Source: Balneolaceae bacterium (lineage in GTDB: Bacteria; Bacteroidota; Rhodothermia; Balneolales; Balneolaceae). From it: DNA of 33,387 bases. Below the pieces are notes generated by a model, which saw nothing but the letters and a program-made list of their open reading frames with translations, was not told the origin of the DNA and made no database searches. This document shows positions 16,296 to 25,991 of the stretch, piece after piece. Location of the stretch: contig REDT01000144.1 in assembly GCA_007693295.1 (NCBI GenBank), forward strand, positions 1-33,387, written 5' to 3'. Position 1 is the stretch's first letter, and each line of letters opens with the position of its first letter. The translations under genes and the position numbers were made by a program.

Positions 16296-17315
16296 TTACT
16301 CATCCTGCCAAATCATCACAACCCGGTTTCCATCCGAGTCAAGTGATGCACGGAACATACCTGCTGTGTTCATCTGCATAGAGAGGTTACCGTTGCGGTC
16401 AACTCCTATAAACCCCGCATCTCCGGGATTGAGTCGTTGAGAGAGCACAAACTGTATAGCCTGCTCGAGGGTTGCATCGTTAAACTCCATATAGTTGGCG
16501 ATGGTATTGGCCGATACATTTCTCATAATCTGCTCTCCCCATCCTGTTGCAGAGATTGCAGCAACATGATTGGCGAAGGTGCCGGAACCGATTATAGGAA
16601 CATCACCGACTCTGCCAAACTGTTTGTTGGTCATACCGCCGGTAGATGTGGCCGCTGCCAGTTTACCGTCGCTGTCCAGAGCCACAGCGCCAACGGTTCC
16701 GAATTTGAGATCTTCAATCCAGTCGTAGAGAGAGGTTTTTTCAGCTTCGGCAGGATCAACTAACGCCTGTTCCTGTGCCCGCTGCCACTGTTGGTATCGC
16801 TGGTCGGTATGGAAATGATCATTTTCAACCCGTTCAACATCTGTTTGATTGGCATACTCTTCAGCCCCTACGCCCGAGAAGAAGATGTGTGGCGAGTCGG
16901 TCATTACTTTACGGGCAAGCGTAATCGGGTTCTTTACAGTGGTTAAACCGGTTAGAGCCCCGGCACCAAGAGTGCTGCCATCCATTATTGCGGCATCCAG
17001 CTCATGTGTGCCATCTTTTGTGAATACGGATCCTTTTCCGGCATTAAAGAGTGGATTGTCTTCAAGATTACGTACTACCTGTTCAACGGCGTCCAGTGCA
17101 GATCCACCATCACGCAATACGAGCTCTCCAACGCGCAAAGCCTCTTCAAGTCCATCATAGTATTGTTGTTTGATGGTGTCGGGCAGATCTTGTGAAATGG
17201 TGCCGGCACCGCCATGCAGGGCTATTGCCCACTCTTTTTGATCTGAAGAGTTGCATGCTGTAAAGAGAAATAGTAGTAGAGCAAAAGCTACAAAAGAAGA
17301 GATAGAAATTTTCAT
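16296..17315 (-). CDS. Isoaspartyl peptidase/L-asparaginase, Ntn-hydrolase, lipoprotein
   Basis: This 339-residue protein has a lipoprotein signal ending LFTAC (lipid Cys at residue 21) and then the T2-family fold. HGGAGTISQDLPD lies near the start, a GKGSVFTKDGTHELDAAIMDG segment follows, and the autoprocessing site is GTVGAVALD with nucleophile Thr207. GGMTNKQFGRVGDVPIIGSGTFA completes the active site. These enzymes cleave into two chains at that Thr and hydrolyse isoaspartyl peptides or asparagine. A lipid anchor implies work in the periplasm or on the surface. The start is ATG. It lies beyond the slipin terminator and is therefore a separate transcript. Confidence 0.9.
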   Translation of the reverse strand: MKISISSFVAFALLLFLFTACNSSDQKEWAIALHGGAGTISQDLPDTIKQQYYDGLEEALRVGELVLRDGGSALDAVEQVVRNLEDNPLFNAGKGSVFTKDGTHELDAAIMDGSTLGAGALTGLTTVKNPITLARKVMTDSPHIFFSGVGAEEYANQTDVERVENDHFHTDQRYQQWQRAQEQALVDPAEAEKTSLYDWIEDLKFGTVGAVALDSDGKLAAATSTGGMTNKQFGRVGDVPIIGSGTFANHVAAISATGWGEQIMRNVSANTIANYMEFNDATLEQAIQFVLSQRLNPGDAGFIGVDRNGNLSMQMNTAGMFRASLDSDGNRVVMIWQDE

Positions 17316-17377
17316 AGGGTTCTTTATTGGATTTTTCAGTTCCTGATTCAGAAAATAGATGAACTGAAGTTAAATAA

Positions 17378-17407
17378 AAAAACCCGGCTGAAATAAACCG
17401 GGTTTTT
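17378..17407 (-). terminator. Bidirectional rho-independent terminator
   Basis: AAAAACCCGG and CCGGGTTTTT make a ten-base-pair stem around a ten-base loop. On the minus strand the stem is followed by a T run, so it ends the slipin transcript 30 bp past its stop. The T run on the plus strand makes it potentially active in both directions. Confidence 0.85.
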
Positions 17408-17436
17408 ATATCTGAATCTATTAAAAAGAGTAGATT

Positions 17437-18216
17437 TTACTCTTTTTTATCTCTTGGCCTGAACGACTCAAGGAAGTCCATTGGAAGAGGTACAAATGTA
17501 AATGTAGAGTTCTCATCACTCAGTTCAACCATGGTTTGCAGATACCGAAGCTGAAGTGCGGTTGGTGTTTTTTCAATCATCTTGCCGGCTTCAACCAGTT
17601 TGGTTGCGGCTTCAAATTCACCCTGTGCATTAATGATTTTCGCACGTCTGTCACGCTCACTTTCAGCCTGCCGCGCCATGGCACGCTTCATGGATTCAGG
17701 CAGTATTACATCCCTGACTTCAACAGAAACTACTTTGATTCCCCATGGATCAGTATTTTTATCAATAATTGTCTGAATCTGCTTATTGATTTTATCACGC
17801 TCGGCAAGCAATTCGTCTAACTCAAATTGTCCCAACACGCTTCGCAGTGTTGTCTGTGCAAACATAGAAGTGGCTGCGATATAGCGCTCAACCTGGATTA
17901 CAGCCTTCTCAGCATCTACTACCCGGAAGAAAGTAATGGCATCCACACCTACCGTTACGTTATCTTTGGTGATCACTTCCTGTCTCTCCACATTGATGGT
18001 AAGTACACGAAGGTCTACACGCTCAACTTTATCAATAAATGGAATCAGAATAATAAGGCCGGGGCCTTTTGTGGCTTGAAATTTACCGAGACGAAATACA
18101 ACTCCACGTTCGTACTCCCTCATGATTTTGAACATTTGTGGTAAAAAGATTGACAGGAATATTACTATCGTAATAACCCATACAAGCATGTTCGTTAATT
18201 GACCTGGATCGTCCAT
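17437..18216 (-). CDS. Slipin/SPFH-domain membrane protein
   Basis: This 259-residue protein has one membrane helix at about 10-28, then an SPFH/prohibitin-homology domain. EYERGVVFRLGKFQATKGPGLIILIPFIDKVERVDLR is the slipin signature, followed by VERQEVITKDNVTVGVDAITFFRV. A charged helical stretch (ESERDRRAKIINAQGEFEAA) follows. Slipins form membrane-associated oligomers and are genetically linked to NfeD proteases, as here: nfeD lies 68 bp upstream on the same strand. The start is supported by AGGAG nine bases before the ATG. It is followed by the T-tract terminator at 17378-17407. Confidence 0.93.
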   Translation of the reverse strand: MDDPGQLTNMLVWVITIVIFLSIFLPQMFKIMREYERGVVFRLGKFQATKGPGLIILIPFIDKVERVDLRVLTINVERQEVITKDNVTVGVDAITFFRVVDAEKAVIQVERYIAATSMFAQTTLRSVLGQFELDELLAERDKINKQIQTIIDKNTDPWGIKVVSVEVRDVILPESMKRAMARQAESERDRRAKIINAQGEFEAATKLVEAGKMIEKTPTALQLRYLQTMVELSDENSTFTFVPLPMDFLESFRPRDKKE

Positions 18217-18284
18217 ATCGTTAGCTCCTTTTTTTAATCGTTTCTAAAAATCCGACTCAGTTAAAAATACCCAATCTGATCAGG

Positions 18285-19676
18285 TTAGTTTTGTTCGTCC
18301 GGATTTTCCTGTTTTTTTGTTAACGGTTTTACAACTACACGTAATCCTTTGTACTCTACAATTTCACAAATATCACCCTCGTTAAGGGGTTTATCGCTTT
18401 CTGCAGTCCAATATTCTCCATCAAAAAATACTCTTCCCGTCTGACCCGGTAATATGGAGTCTGTAACTTCGGCTGTTTTACCAATGGTTGATTCAAGCCC
18501 CGACCTGACAGGTGCAAATAGTGATTTAACGCCATAGGTTACAATCCATGCAAAAAATGCTGCGGTAACCAACGTTGCCGGTATAAGCCAATATAAAGAA
18601 ATCTGCATTTCATCAGGCAAATCCTGAAACAGCATTAATGCCCCTAAAAAGAAAGCCACGGCTCCTCCTGTAATTAAAATTCCAAATGCGGGCGTAAAAG
18701 CTTCAGCCACGAACAATATAATGGCCAGCCCGATTAACAAAAATCCGGCAAGATTTATGGGCATTGCGGCAACGCCATAGAGTAAGAGAATTAACGCAAT
18801 TACACCTGCCACGCCCGGTATGATACCACCGGGATTTGTTACCTCACCGATAATACCATAAATAGCCACCAATGTAAGAATTAACATTACTTCAGGGCGC
18901 AGTATAAAGCTAAAAAAGATTTCTGCCAATGTCTGAGGTATGCGATTTTGCTCAGCATCGCGGGTGTTTAAAGTTTTTCCTTCAACTTCCATACCGTCCA
19001 TTTGGGAGAGAAGGTCGTCTAAATTGTCGGCAATCAGATCTATTACATTCAACTCAAGCGCCTCACTTGATGTGATGGAAGCTCCATCTCTGACCGCAGA
19101 CTTTGCCCATTCGGCGTTTCTGCCGCGCTGCTCCGCAATCGACTCAATATAACTTTCCGCATAACTGAATATTTTTTTCTGAGCAACCGTGTCCATTTCG
19201 CCACCCCCCATAGCTACAGGTGATGCGGCTCCAATATTGGTGGCGGGTGCCATGGCTGCCACATGAGCTGCAAGCGTGATAAAGGTTCCGGCACTTCCGG
19301 CATTCGCTCCCCTTGGTGATACAAATACCACTGTGGGATGTTCTGTACCCAAAAGTATCTGTACGATATCCTGAGTAGAGTCGAGAAGGCCTCCCGGTGT
19401 GTCAAGTTCTATGATGAATGCTTCGTCTTGAGCTTCAATCGATTTTCGAAGACCTCGTTCAATATATTGCATACTTGTAGGGCCAATTGTTCCTTCAACC
19501 CTTATTATGCTTACTGTTGATCGATCATTATCATTTTGCCTTTCGAAATTTCTGTCTGTGGTAAGCGTGTCGTCTTGCAGAACAAATGCCGTTCCAACGA
19601 GGAATAGTATAAGCGCTGTAATAATATTTTTGTTCATCATACATCCATAATTTATAAAAGGATGATTTGGTTCCAT
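18285..19676 (-). CDS. NfeD-family membrane serine protease (ClpP-like)
   Basis: This 463-residue protein is the long NfeD form. After a signal or anchor helix it has a ClpP-like domain: the nucleophile is Ser128 in RGANAGSAGTF and the catalytic Lys is Lys182 in AKSAVRDGASI, as in the archaeal 1510-N protease. Four or five membrane helices follow (about 255-370), then a soluble OB-fold NfeD domain at the C-terminus. The partner slipin gene follows. The start is uncertain. ATG at 19676 has GGGAG eight bases upstream. ATGs at 19640 and 19637 give a cleaner signal peptide (MNKNIITALILFLVG). Confidence 0.9.
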   Translation of the reverse strand: MEPNHPFINYGCMMNKNIITALILFLVGTAFVLQDDTLTTDRNFERQNDNDRSTVSIIRVEGTIGPTSMQYIERGLRKSIEAQDEAFIIELDTPGGLLDSTQDIVQILLGTEHPTVVFVSPRGANAGSAGTFITLAAHVAAMAPATNIGAASPVAMGGGEMDTVAQKKIFSYAESYIESIAEQRGRNAEWAKSAVRDGASITSSEALELNVIDLIADNLDDLLSQMDGMEVEGKTLNTRDAEQNRIPQTLAEIFFSFILRPEVMLILTLVAIYGIIGEVTNPGGIIPGVAGVIALILLLYGVAAMPINLAGFLLIGLAIILFVAEAFTPAFGILITGGAVAFFLGALMLFQDLPDEMQISLYWLIPATLVTAAFFAWIVTYGVKSLFAPVRSGLESTIGKTAEVTDSILPGQTGRVFFDGEYWTAESDKPLNEGDICEIVEYKGLRVVVKPLTKKQENPDEQN

Positions 19677-19796
19677 TAATCGGTCTCCCGGGCACCAAAA
19701 TCTCTCATCAAATTAACATTTTTTAGTTACAATAATAGAACAGTCTCAACTGATGGAGTATGTTCAACATATTGAAACTTATTAAGTGATAGGTTC

Positions 19797-19821
19797 AAAA
19801 AAAAGGCTATCAATGATAGCC
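19797..19821 (-). terminator. Rho-independent terminator of rpmH-rnpA-yidC transcript
   Basis: On the minus strand GGCTATCA and TGATAGCC form a perfect eight-base-pair stem around a single base (effective loop 3-5), followed by eight T. It lies 34 bp past the yidC stop and separates yidC from nfeD and slipin. Confidence 0.9.
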
Positions 19822-19854
19822 CCTTATATGGTTAACGCAGAAATAGCAATGATC

Positions 19855-21720
19855 CTATCTCTTTTTCTTTCTCTTGCCTTTTTTCAATTTTTTCTCGGCT
19901 GCTTCTTTTGCTTCTTCAATTTCGGGTGGTTTTTTTGCAGCAATCTGCTTGTTAATCAATACCTGCTGGGCAATGGAAAGTACATTATAGACCAGGTAGT
20001 AGAGGCTTAAACCGGCGGCAAAATTATTAAAGATGAAGAGCAGCATAAATGGCATGATATACATGAATACCTTCATATTGGGTCCGCCGCCTGAAGGAGC
20101 TCCGGCGCTCATACCCCCGCTTACTTTTGTCTGTAAGAACATTGCTGCCGACATCAAAAGAACAAATCCTGCCAGTTGATCACCCAAAAACGGAATGCTG
20201 AACGGAAGACTTAGAATATAATCCGGTGCAGAGAGATCATTTGCCCAAAGAAAAGATTCCTGCCTCATCAGCATAGAGTTCTGGAAAAAGAAGAACATGG
20301 TAATGAGAATCGGGAACTGCAGCAGCATTGGTAAACAGCCTCCCAGAGGGTTCACTTTTGCTTTGCGATATAGAGCTATGGTCTCTTTCTGTTGCTTTTG
20401 CGGATCATCTTTATACTTCTCCTGGATCTCTTTCATTTGGGGCTGCAGCTCTTTCATGCCTGCCATACTCTTAAAGCTCTTTTGAGTAAGCGGGAACAGA
20501 ATAAGTTTAATCGCTATTCCAAAAAGGATAATCAATACGCCAAAGTTGGCGATATACACGCTTCCAAAAGCAAAAAACGGAATGATGACATATCGAACCA
20601 GTGGATCGGCAAACCAGCGTATCAGCGCATATCCGATTTCAACCACATCGTATGCGTTTGCATGAAACTCTTTGAGATCATAATACCTTAAGGGGCCCGC
20701 ATAGAGCTCATAGGAGAGAACCGGGTTTCCTACAATACCGGTTCGAATAGAAGACTGGTAGTGGTGCTTTGTAGACGCAAGGCCTGGCTCGCCTGTTATT
20801 TCGCCCATTACCGTGGCAGCATTAGAGCCGCTAAGAGGTTTAATATATTGGCCAAAGAAACGTGTTCGGGTTGAAACCCAGTCGATTGTACCGTTTATTG
20901 TCTCTTCACCGCGGCCCATCTCGGAAAGCTGAAATTTTTCCAAAACACCACCTGCAAAGATATAAGCGGCGCTATTCGTTGCATCCTGGGCGTAATCTTT
21001 TTCTGTAAGATTAAGCGGTGCATTCCATCCAAAATCTACATTGGTTCCGCTTATCAGCGGTTCCATATTATTCAGTTCAATATCCAGATCAAATGCATAC
21101 TGATCGGCATAGAACGTGTAATTGAACACAATGGAAGCGCCCTGGTCCAGCGAAAGCCGGTAAGAGAGTGAAATACTTTCGTCAAGGGAGAGTTCAATCA
21201 ATTCATCATCAAAAAGGGGCTCAAATGAAAGTTCATCCGTTTCAATATTGTAGTTTTGAAAAGATAAAAATCCAAGAGAATACGCCGACCGGGATGTCCG
21301 GCCAATCATCTGAACCGGTTCTTGATCCCATGTTTTGTGCCCTAAGAGGGTATATTTTGCCGGTCCGGCTCCAATATTGGTCAGCTCAATCTGATAGAGA
21401 GGGGTGCGAACGGTAGTAAATACCGTGTCGGGGTAGGCTGCATCGCGAAATACACCCATTGCGGCGTCATCTCGTTCCATCAAACGGGGTTCAAGGCGAT
21501 CCTGCTCTCTTGTGGCCCTTGGTTCTTGAGCGACATCTGGGTCCCTCTCGGTAATCTCCCGGTCTTCAGGAAGTTCGGCTTCCGCTGCGGCAATACTGTC
21601 TTGAATAGCTTGTTCGAGTCTTTGCCTCTCGATGTCTTCCTGGCTGGGCATCGTATACCAGGCCCAAGCCATGGTAATGATAAAAATGAGCAAGAGTCCT
21701 GTAACCGTATTCCTGTCCAA
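19855..21720 (-). CDS. yidC: Membrane protein insertase YidC
   Basis: This 621-residue protein is the Oxa1/Alb3/YidC insertase. The N-terminus MDRNTVTGLLLIFIITMAW is the first membrane helix. A large periplasmic domain (about 60-350) of beta-sandwich type follows. The C-terminal insertase core (about 370-590) has LFPLTQKSFKSMAGMKELQPQMKEIQEKY, then PLGGCLPMLLQFPILITMFFF and the last helices. A basic tail (KKLKKGKRKKKR) probably contacts the ribosome. The start is an unusual TTG at 21720; no ATG is available, and the MDRNTVTG lead matches the family, so TTG is well supported. Only nine bases separate it from rnpA. Confidence 0.96.
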   Translation of the reverse strand: MDRNTVTGLLLIFIITMAWAWYTMPSQEDIERQRLEQAIQDSIAAAEAELPEDREITERDPDVAQEPRATREQDRLEPRLMERDDAAMGVFRDAAYPDTVFTTVRTPLYQIELTNIGAGPAKYTLLGHKTWDQEPVQMIGRTSRSAYSLGFLSFQNYNIETDELSFEPLFDDELIELSLDESISLSYRLSLDQGASIVFNYTFYADQYAFDLDIELNNMEPLISGTNVDFGWNAPLNLTEKDYAQDATNSAAYIFAGGVLEKFQLSEMGRGEETINGTIDWVSTRTRFFGQYIKPLSGSNAATVMGEITGEPGLASTKHHYQSSIRTGIVGNPVLSYELYAGPLRYYDLKEFHANAYDVVEIGYALIRWFADPLVRYVIIPFFAFGSVYIANFGVLIILFGIAIKLILFPLTQKSFKSMAGMKELQPQMKEIQEKYKDDPQKQQKETIALYRKAKVNPLGGCLPMLLQFPILITMFFFFQNSMLMRQESFLWANDLSAPDYILSLPFSIPFLGDQLAGFVLLMSAAMFLQTKVSGGMSAGAPSGGGPNMKVFMYIMPFMLLFIFNNFAAGLSLYYLVYNVLSIAQQVLINKQIAAKKPPEIEEAKEAAEKKLKKGKRKKKR

Positions 21721-21729
21721 AATGGTAAG

Positions 21730-22194
21730 TTATTTAAGGTCTGAGTTCAACGTTGAATTGGCAGGTCGCTCTGCAGTGTTCAACCTAAGAAGCCTGGTTC
21801 TTGTTTGGGTTAAAAGAGATATCATTTCATCCTCAATTTCAGTAAACGACAGATCGGGGTTTTTAGCCAAAAAAAGTCCATGAAAACCGATCTTTTTTTC
21901 AAGAAACAGATCCTGAAGATAATATTGATGAGTTCGATAAGCTTCTCTGAGCAATCGTTTAACCCGGTTTCGTTTAACTGCTGTAGGGATACTCTTTTTT
22001 GGTGCTGCAAATCCGATAGAACAACCCTCACCGGGTTCGGGATATATTCGATATCGGAATTGGAGTGATTTGGAGTTCAAAACTGTCGACTTTTCGAAAA
22101 GGCGCTGAAAGTTTTTCCTTCCTCGAAGAATTTTAGATCTTGGAAGAGTGTGATCAGATTTACTGGAGTCGGTCCTACTTAGGTCCTTTCTCAT
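21730..22194 (-). CDS. rnpA: Ribonuclease P protein component
   Basis: This protein subunit of ribonuclease P helps remove the 5' leader of tRNA precursors. The signature is [19 protein letters not shown], with [19 protein letters not shown] at the usual start of the fold and [11 protein letters not shown] in the centre. With ATG at 22194 the protein is 154 residues, longer than the usual 110-130 because of an N-terminal extension (about 17 residues) and a C-terminal tail. A GTG at 22197 is one codon earlier. Either start overlaps the end of rpmH by about 20 bases, implying translational coupling. yidC follows nine bases later. yidD, which often lies between them, is absent. Confidence 0.95.
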   Translation of the reverse strand: MRKDLSRTDSSKSDHTLPRSKILRGRKNFQRLFEKSTVLNSKSLQFRYRIYPEPGEGCSIGFAAPKKSIPTAVKRNRVKRLLREAYRTHQYYLQDLFLEKKIGFHGLFLAKNPDLSFTEIEDEMISLLTQTRTRLLRLNTAERPANSTLNSDLK

Positions 22195-22330
22195 CACTCA
22201 CAGTGAGCTTATGCCTGCCCTTTGCACGGCGGCGTCTCAACACATTTTGGCCATCAGCTGATTTCATTCTTTTGCGAAATCCATGCTTGTTAGCTCTCTT
22301 ACGCTTGCTTGGTTGATAAGTACGTTTCAT
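22175..22330 (-). CDS. rpmH: 50S ribosomal protein L34
   Basis: This gene is short (51 residues). It begins [20 protein letters not shown] and continues [25 protein letters not shown], an exact family layout for L34, with a six-residue C-terminal extension. It sits in the large ribosomal subunit. The gene is first in rpmH-rnpA-yidC, and its last 20 bases overlap the start of rnpA. There is no strong SD before its ATG. A TAnnTTTG-like box is 47 bp upstream. The gap of 259 bp to the divergent secA gene must hold promoters for both. Confidence 0.97.
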   Translation of the reverse strand: MKRTYQPSKRKRANKHGFRKRMKSADGQNVLRRRRAKGRHKLTVSDEKGPK

Positions 22331-22376
22331 GATACGAGGTAGTAATAATTCAAAAATCCTGTTTTTAGATAGACTC

Positions 22377-22384
22377 CAAAAATA
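22377..22384 (-). promoter_or_regulatory. Putative -7 promoter box for rpmH (TATTTTTG)
   Basis: TATTTTTG on the minus strand matches TAnnTTTG exactly and sits 47 bp upstream of the rpmH start. A convincing -33 box was not identified. No cluster of DnaA boxes was seen in the 22331-22589 gap. Confidence 0.3.
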
Positions 22385-22589
22385 AGAAGAATTTTCTTAA
22401 AACCGAACGTTTAATTACATCAATCTTATTTAATGTTTTTATGCCCAATGATTCTGCTACTCTTACGTTTATAAGATGCAAACTAAAAACGGCACCATTC
22501 TTGCTTATTATCCCACTATATAAATGTGTTGAACCGCCACATACTAAGCTGTAACTTGTCAGACTAATCCAAAACGCTTTTTAAACTAC

Positions 22590-25500
22590 ATGTTAGAACA
22601 AATTTCCAAAGTCCTTACCAAAATTTTTGGCACAAAAAGCTCAAAAGACCTGAAAAAAATATGGCCCATAGTTGAGGAGGTAAAAAGCTTCGAGGATGAC
22701 ATAAAGGCACTCTCCGATGATGAGCTAAAGCAGAAAACAGAATTTTTCAGGAATCTTATTAAAGAGAGAACGGCTGAAGTGAGCGAGAAGATTGCTGATG
22801 TTAAAGAGAAAATGGATTCGAATGATGAGTCTATTACCCTGGAAGAGAGGCGGGAATTTTCTGACCAGCTCGCGGAATTTGAAGACAACTGGCTCGACAC
22901 TCTCGAAGACACTCTGGATGAGATCATGCCGGAAGCTTACGCCGTTCTGAAAGACACCTGTCGCAGGTTTGTGGGTCAAAAATGGGACGTTGCCGGTAAT
23001 GAAATTGAATGGAATATGGTGCCCTACGACGTGCAGCTCGTAGGTGCAATTTCGATGCACAATAGCAGCATTGCCGAGATGAAAACGGGTGAAGGTAAAA
23101 CACTCGCCGCTATTTTTCCGGCCTATCTGAATGCCCTGGCCGGTCGCGGTGTACATGTGATTACGGTAAATACGTATCTCGCAAGACGTGATGCCCAGTG
23201 GAACGAACCCATTTTTAACTTTCACGGTTTAACTGTCGACTGCATCGATAAGTACGATCCTAATTCAGAACCGCGCCGTAAAGCGTATCGCGCCGATATT
23301 ACCTACGGAACCAACAATGAATTTGGTTTTGATTACCTGCGTGATAACATGGTGATTGAAGAGGAGCAGCTGGTTCAGCGTCATCACCATTTTGCCATTA
23401 TTGATGAGGTGGATTCGATTCTGATTGATGAAGCCAGAACACCTCTTATTATTTCCGGACCTGTACCGCAGTCGAACAGCCAGCAGAAGTATGAAGAGCT
23501 GAAGCCGCGAGTGGAGTCTCTTGTTAAAGCTCAGCAAGGCCTGGTAACTTCTCTGGTAAACGAAGCTGAACGCCTTGTGGAAGAGGGGAAAGTGGAAGAG
23601 GCAGGTCTTGCTCTATTCCGTGCAGAACGCGGATATCCGAAAAACAAAAAATTCAGAAAGTTAATGCAGGAGGCCAATTACCAGCGCCTTGTGCAGCAAA
23701 CCGAAAGCATCTACCTGGCCGATAACGCCAAAAACATGCCGATTGTTGATGAATATCTCTTCTATGCCGTGGATATGAAGCAGAAAACAATCGAAATGAC
23801 GGATAAAGGCCGCGACTTCCTGACTCACAAGGATGAAGACCCCGATATATTTGTGATTCCTGACTTGGGAACGGAAACTTCTGAAATCGAAGAAGAGGTA
23901 GAATCCACTCGTAAGCAGAGAATCGAAGAGCTGGAAGCAAATGATGATTTTAGCGATGATTATAAGCAGAAAAAGAGAGAGGAGATTGAAGAAGAGCTGA
24001 AACAGGAGCGTGAAAAACGCTTTAATGAACTACACCGGTTATTTGCAGAGCGCGGCGACCGGATTCATACCATTAACCAGTTGTTGAAAGCCTACACGCT
24101 ATTTGAACGTGAAGAGGAGTATATCGTTCAGGATGGAAAGGTTCAAATTGTAGATGAGCATACGGGACGTGTTCTCTCCGGCAGAAGGTACTCTGATGGA
24201 TTGCACCAGGCCATTGAAGCTAAAGAGCAGGTAAAAGTGGAGGCGGCAACACAGACGTATGCCACAGTTACGCTGCAAAATTATTTCAGAATGTATCACA
24301 AGCTGTCCGGTATGACCGGTACGGCTGCCACGGAGGAGGGTGAGTTTAATGAGATTTATGATCTGGATGTAACCGTTATACCAACTAACCGTCCAATTGT
24401 TCGGGATGATAAGGAAGATCTGATTTTCAGAACCAAGCGTGAAAAATATAATGCCACGATTGACAAGATTCGCGAATATCATGAGAAAGGCCAGCCGGTT
24501 CTGGTGGGTACAACCAGCGTGGATGTATCAGAAACCTTGAGCCGTATCCTGAAGCGAGCCAATATTCCGCATAATGTATTGAATGCGAAACAGCACGCCA
24601 GGGAGAGTGAAATTGTGAAACAAGCCGGCCAGAGAGGAGGCGTGACGGTTGCCACGAATATGGCCGGACGTGGTACGGATATTAAGCTTTCCGAAGAAGT
24701 TAAGGAGCTGGGAGGCCTGGCTATACTTGGAACAGAGAGGCACGAATCGAGACGAATTGATCTTCAGCTGCGCGGCCGTTCCGGTCGCCAGGGAGATCCG
24801 GGTGAGACCCAGTTCTTTGTTTCACTGGAAGATGATTTGATGTCACTTTTTGGCGGTACAGACAGGATTGCAAATATCATGGACAAACTGAACTTCGATG
24901 AGGGTGAGGTGATTCAGCATCCATGGGTTAGCAAATCGCTTGAACGGGCTCAGAAAAAAGTAGAACAAAACAACTTCAGTATCAGAAAACGTCAGCTGGA
25001 GTTTGATGATGTTCTCAACAATCAGCGTAAAGTAATTTATTCCCGACGGAAAAATGCACTTGTGGGAGACCAGCTTCAGAGTGATATCTTTGACATGCTT
25101 GAGAACCTGGTTGAGACAATTGTTTATAAATATTTCCCACAGGGAGAATTTGAGCCGCTCAGAGATGAAGTTCTGAGACAGCTCGCTGTAGAGGTAGAGA
25201 TCAATCTCGATAAGTGGGCGTTGATGGGCGAAGATGGCCTTATTGACCACATTATTGAGAGAGCATATGAAGTGTATCGAAAAAAAGAGCGACTGGTTTC
25301 AGAACCGCTGTACCGAATTATTCAACAGATCGAAAGCTCCGACTCTGAGAAGAAACCATCTAAAATTCAGGTTATTTTCACCGATGGCATACGCCGGATG
25401 AGAATTGTTGTTGATGTGGAGAGGGCTTCCAAAAATGAAGGCCGTGAAGTGGCTCGTGCACTTGAGCGTACGGCGATTTTGTCAACGATCGACAACAAGT

Positions 25501-25985
25501 GGATGGAGCATCTTCGTGAACTGGATACAGTTAAGGAGGGTATAGGGCTTCGGTCATATGGTCAGAAAGATCCGTTGCTTGAATATAAGCGTGAAGCTTT
25601 TGAGATGTTCAAAACGTTGATTGAAGAGATTAATGAAGACACTATTTCGCTGATCTGGAAGGCTATTCCTGAAATGCAGGCTGATCCGAAAAAGGTTGAA
25701 CAGGCACAGAAGACGAAAGGCAAGTACGACATGAGTAAAGCTCAGGCTGAACATGCCGACTCAACCAATATGGGCTTCCGCGGGGCATCTCAGGGCGATG
25801 GAGATGGCCGGCAGCAAGCGCAGGCTCCGGGTCAAAAACGGCAGCCGGTAACCGTTGAGGATGAGCCCGGACGAAATGACTATGTGAAACTTCAGAACCT
25901 GAGCACCAACGAGACCAAAGAGGTGAAGTGGAAGTACGCCAAAAACATGGTTAATGAAGGCGGCTGGATTTTGATAGAAAAGTAA
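22590..25985 (+). CDS. secA: Preprotein translocase ATPase SecA
   Basis: This 1131-residue protein is the motor of Sec-dependent export. Walker A is MKTGEGKTL at 164-172. DEVDSILIDEARTPLIISG near 272-290 carries Walker B and the start of the cross-linking region. NMAGRGTDIKL, and RRIDLQLRGRSGRQGDPG near 730, carry the second motor domain. Charged helical insertions (about 300-350 and 430-490, for instance RKQRIEELEANDDFSDDYK) make it longer than the roughly 900-residue E. coli protein, as in Bacteroidetes-type SecA. The C-terminal CxCx8CH zinc motif is missing; the tail ends KYAKNMVNEGGWILIEK instead. A strong hairpin follows the stop. Confidence 0.97.
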   Translation: MLEQISKVLTKIFGTKSSKDLKKIWPIVEEVKSFEDDIKALSDDELKQKTEFFRNLIKERTAEVSEKIADVKEKMDSNDESITLEERREFSDQLAEFEDNWLDTLEDTLDEIMPEAYAVLKDTCRRFVGQKWDVAGNEIEWNMVPYDVQLVGAISMHNSSIAEMKTGEGKTLAAIFPAYLNALAGRGVHVITVNTYLARRDAQWNEPIFNFHGLTVDCIDKYDPNSEPRRKAYRADITYGTNNEFGFDYLRDNMVIEEEQLVQRHHHFAIIDEVDSILIDEARTPLIISGPVPQSNSQQKYEELKPRVESLVKAQQGLVTSLVNEAERLVEEGKVEEAGLALFRAERGYPKNKKFRKLMQEANYQRLVQQTESIYLADNAKNMPIVDEYLFYAVDMKQKTIEMTDKGRDFLTHKDEDPDIFVIPDLGTETSEIEEEVESTRKQRIEELEANDDFSDDYKQKKREEIEEELKQEREKRFNELHRLFAERGDRIHTINQLLKAYTLFEREEEYIVQDGKVQIVDEHTGRVLSGRRYSDGLHQAIEAKEQVKVEAATQTYATVTLQNYFRMYHKLSGMTGTAATEEGEFNEIYDLDVTVIPTNRPIVRDDKEDLIFRTKREKYNATIDKIREYHEKGQPVLVGTTSVDVSETLSRILKRANIPHNVLNAKQHARESEIVKQAGQRGGVTVATNMAGRGTDIKLSEEVKELGGLAILGTERHESRRIDLQLRGRSGRQGDPGETQFFVSLEDDLMSLFGGTDRIANIMDKLNFDEGEVIQHPWVSKSLERAQKKVEQNNFSIRKRQLEFDDVLNNQRKVIYSRRKNALVGDQLQSDIFDMLENLVETIVYKYFPQGEFEPLRDEVLRQLAVEVEINLDKWALMGEDGLIDHIIERAYEVYRKKERLVSEPLYRIIQQIESSDSEKKPSKIQVIFTDGIRRMRIVVDVERASKNEGREVARALERTAILSTIDNKWMEHLRELDTVKEGIGLRSYGQKDPLLEYKREAFEMFKTLIEEINEDTISLIWKAIPEMQADPKKVEQAQKTKGKYDMSKAQAEHADSTNMGFRGASQGDGDGRQQAQAPGQKRQPVTVEDEPGRNDYVKLQNLSTNETKEVKWKYAKNMVNEGGWILIEK

Positions 25986-25991
25986 TTCAAA

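Noticed and set aside
17378-17407. Attachment site or mobile-element end
   Set aside because: The stem with a T tract is fully explained as a rho-independent terminator.
22331-22589. Replication origin next to rpmH
   Set aside because: No DnaA box cluster or dnaA gene is visible; rpmH position alone is not evidence.
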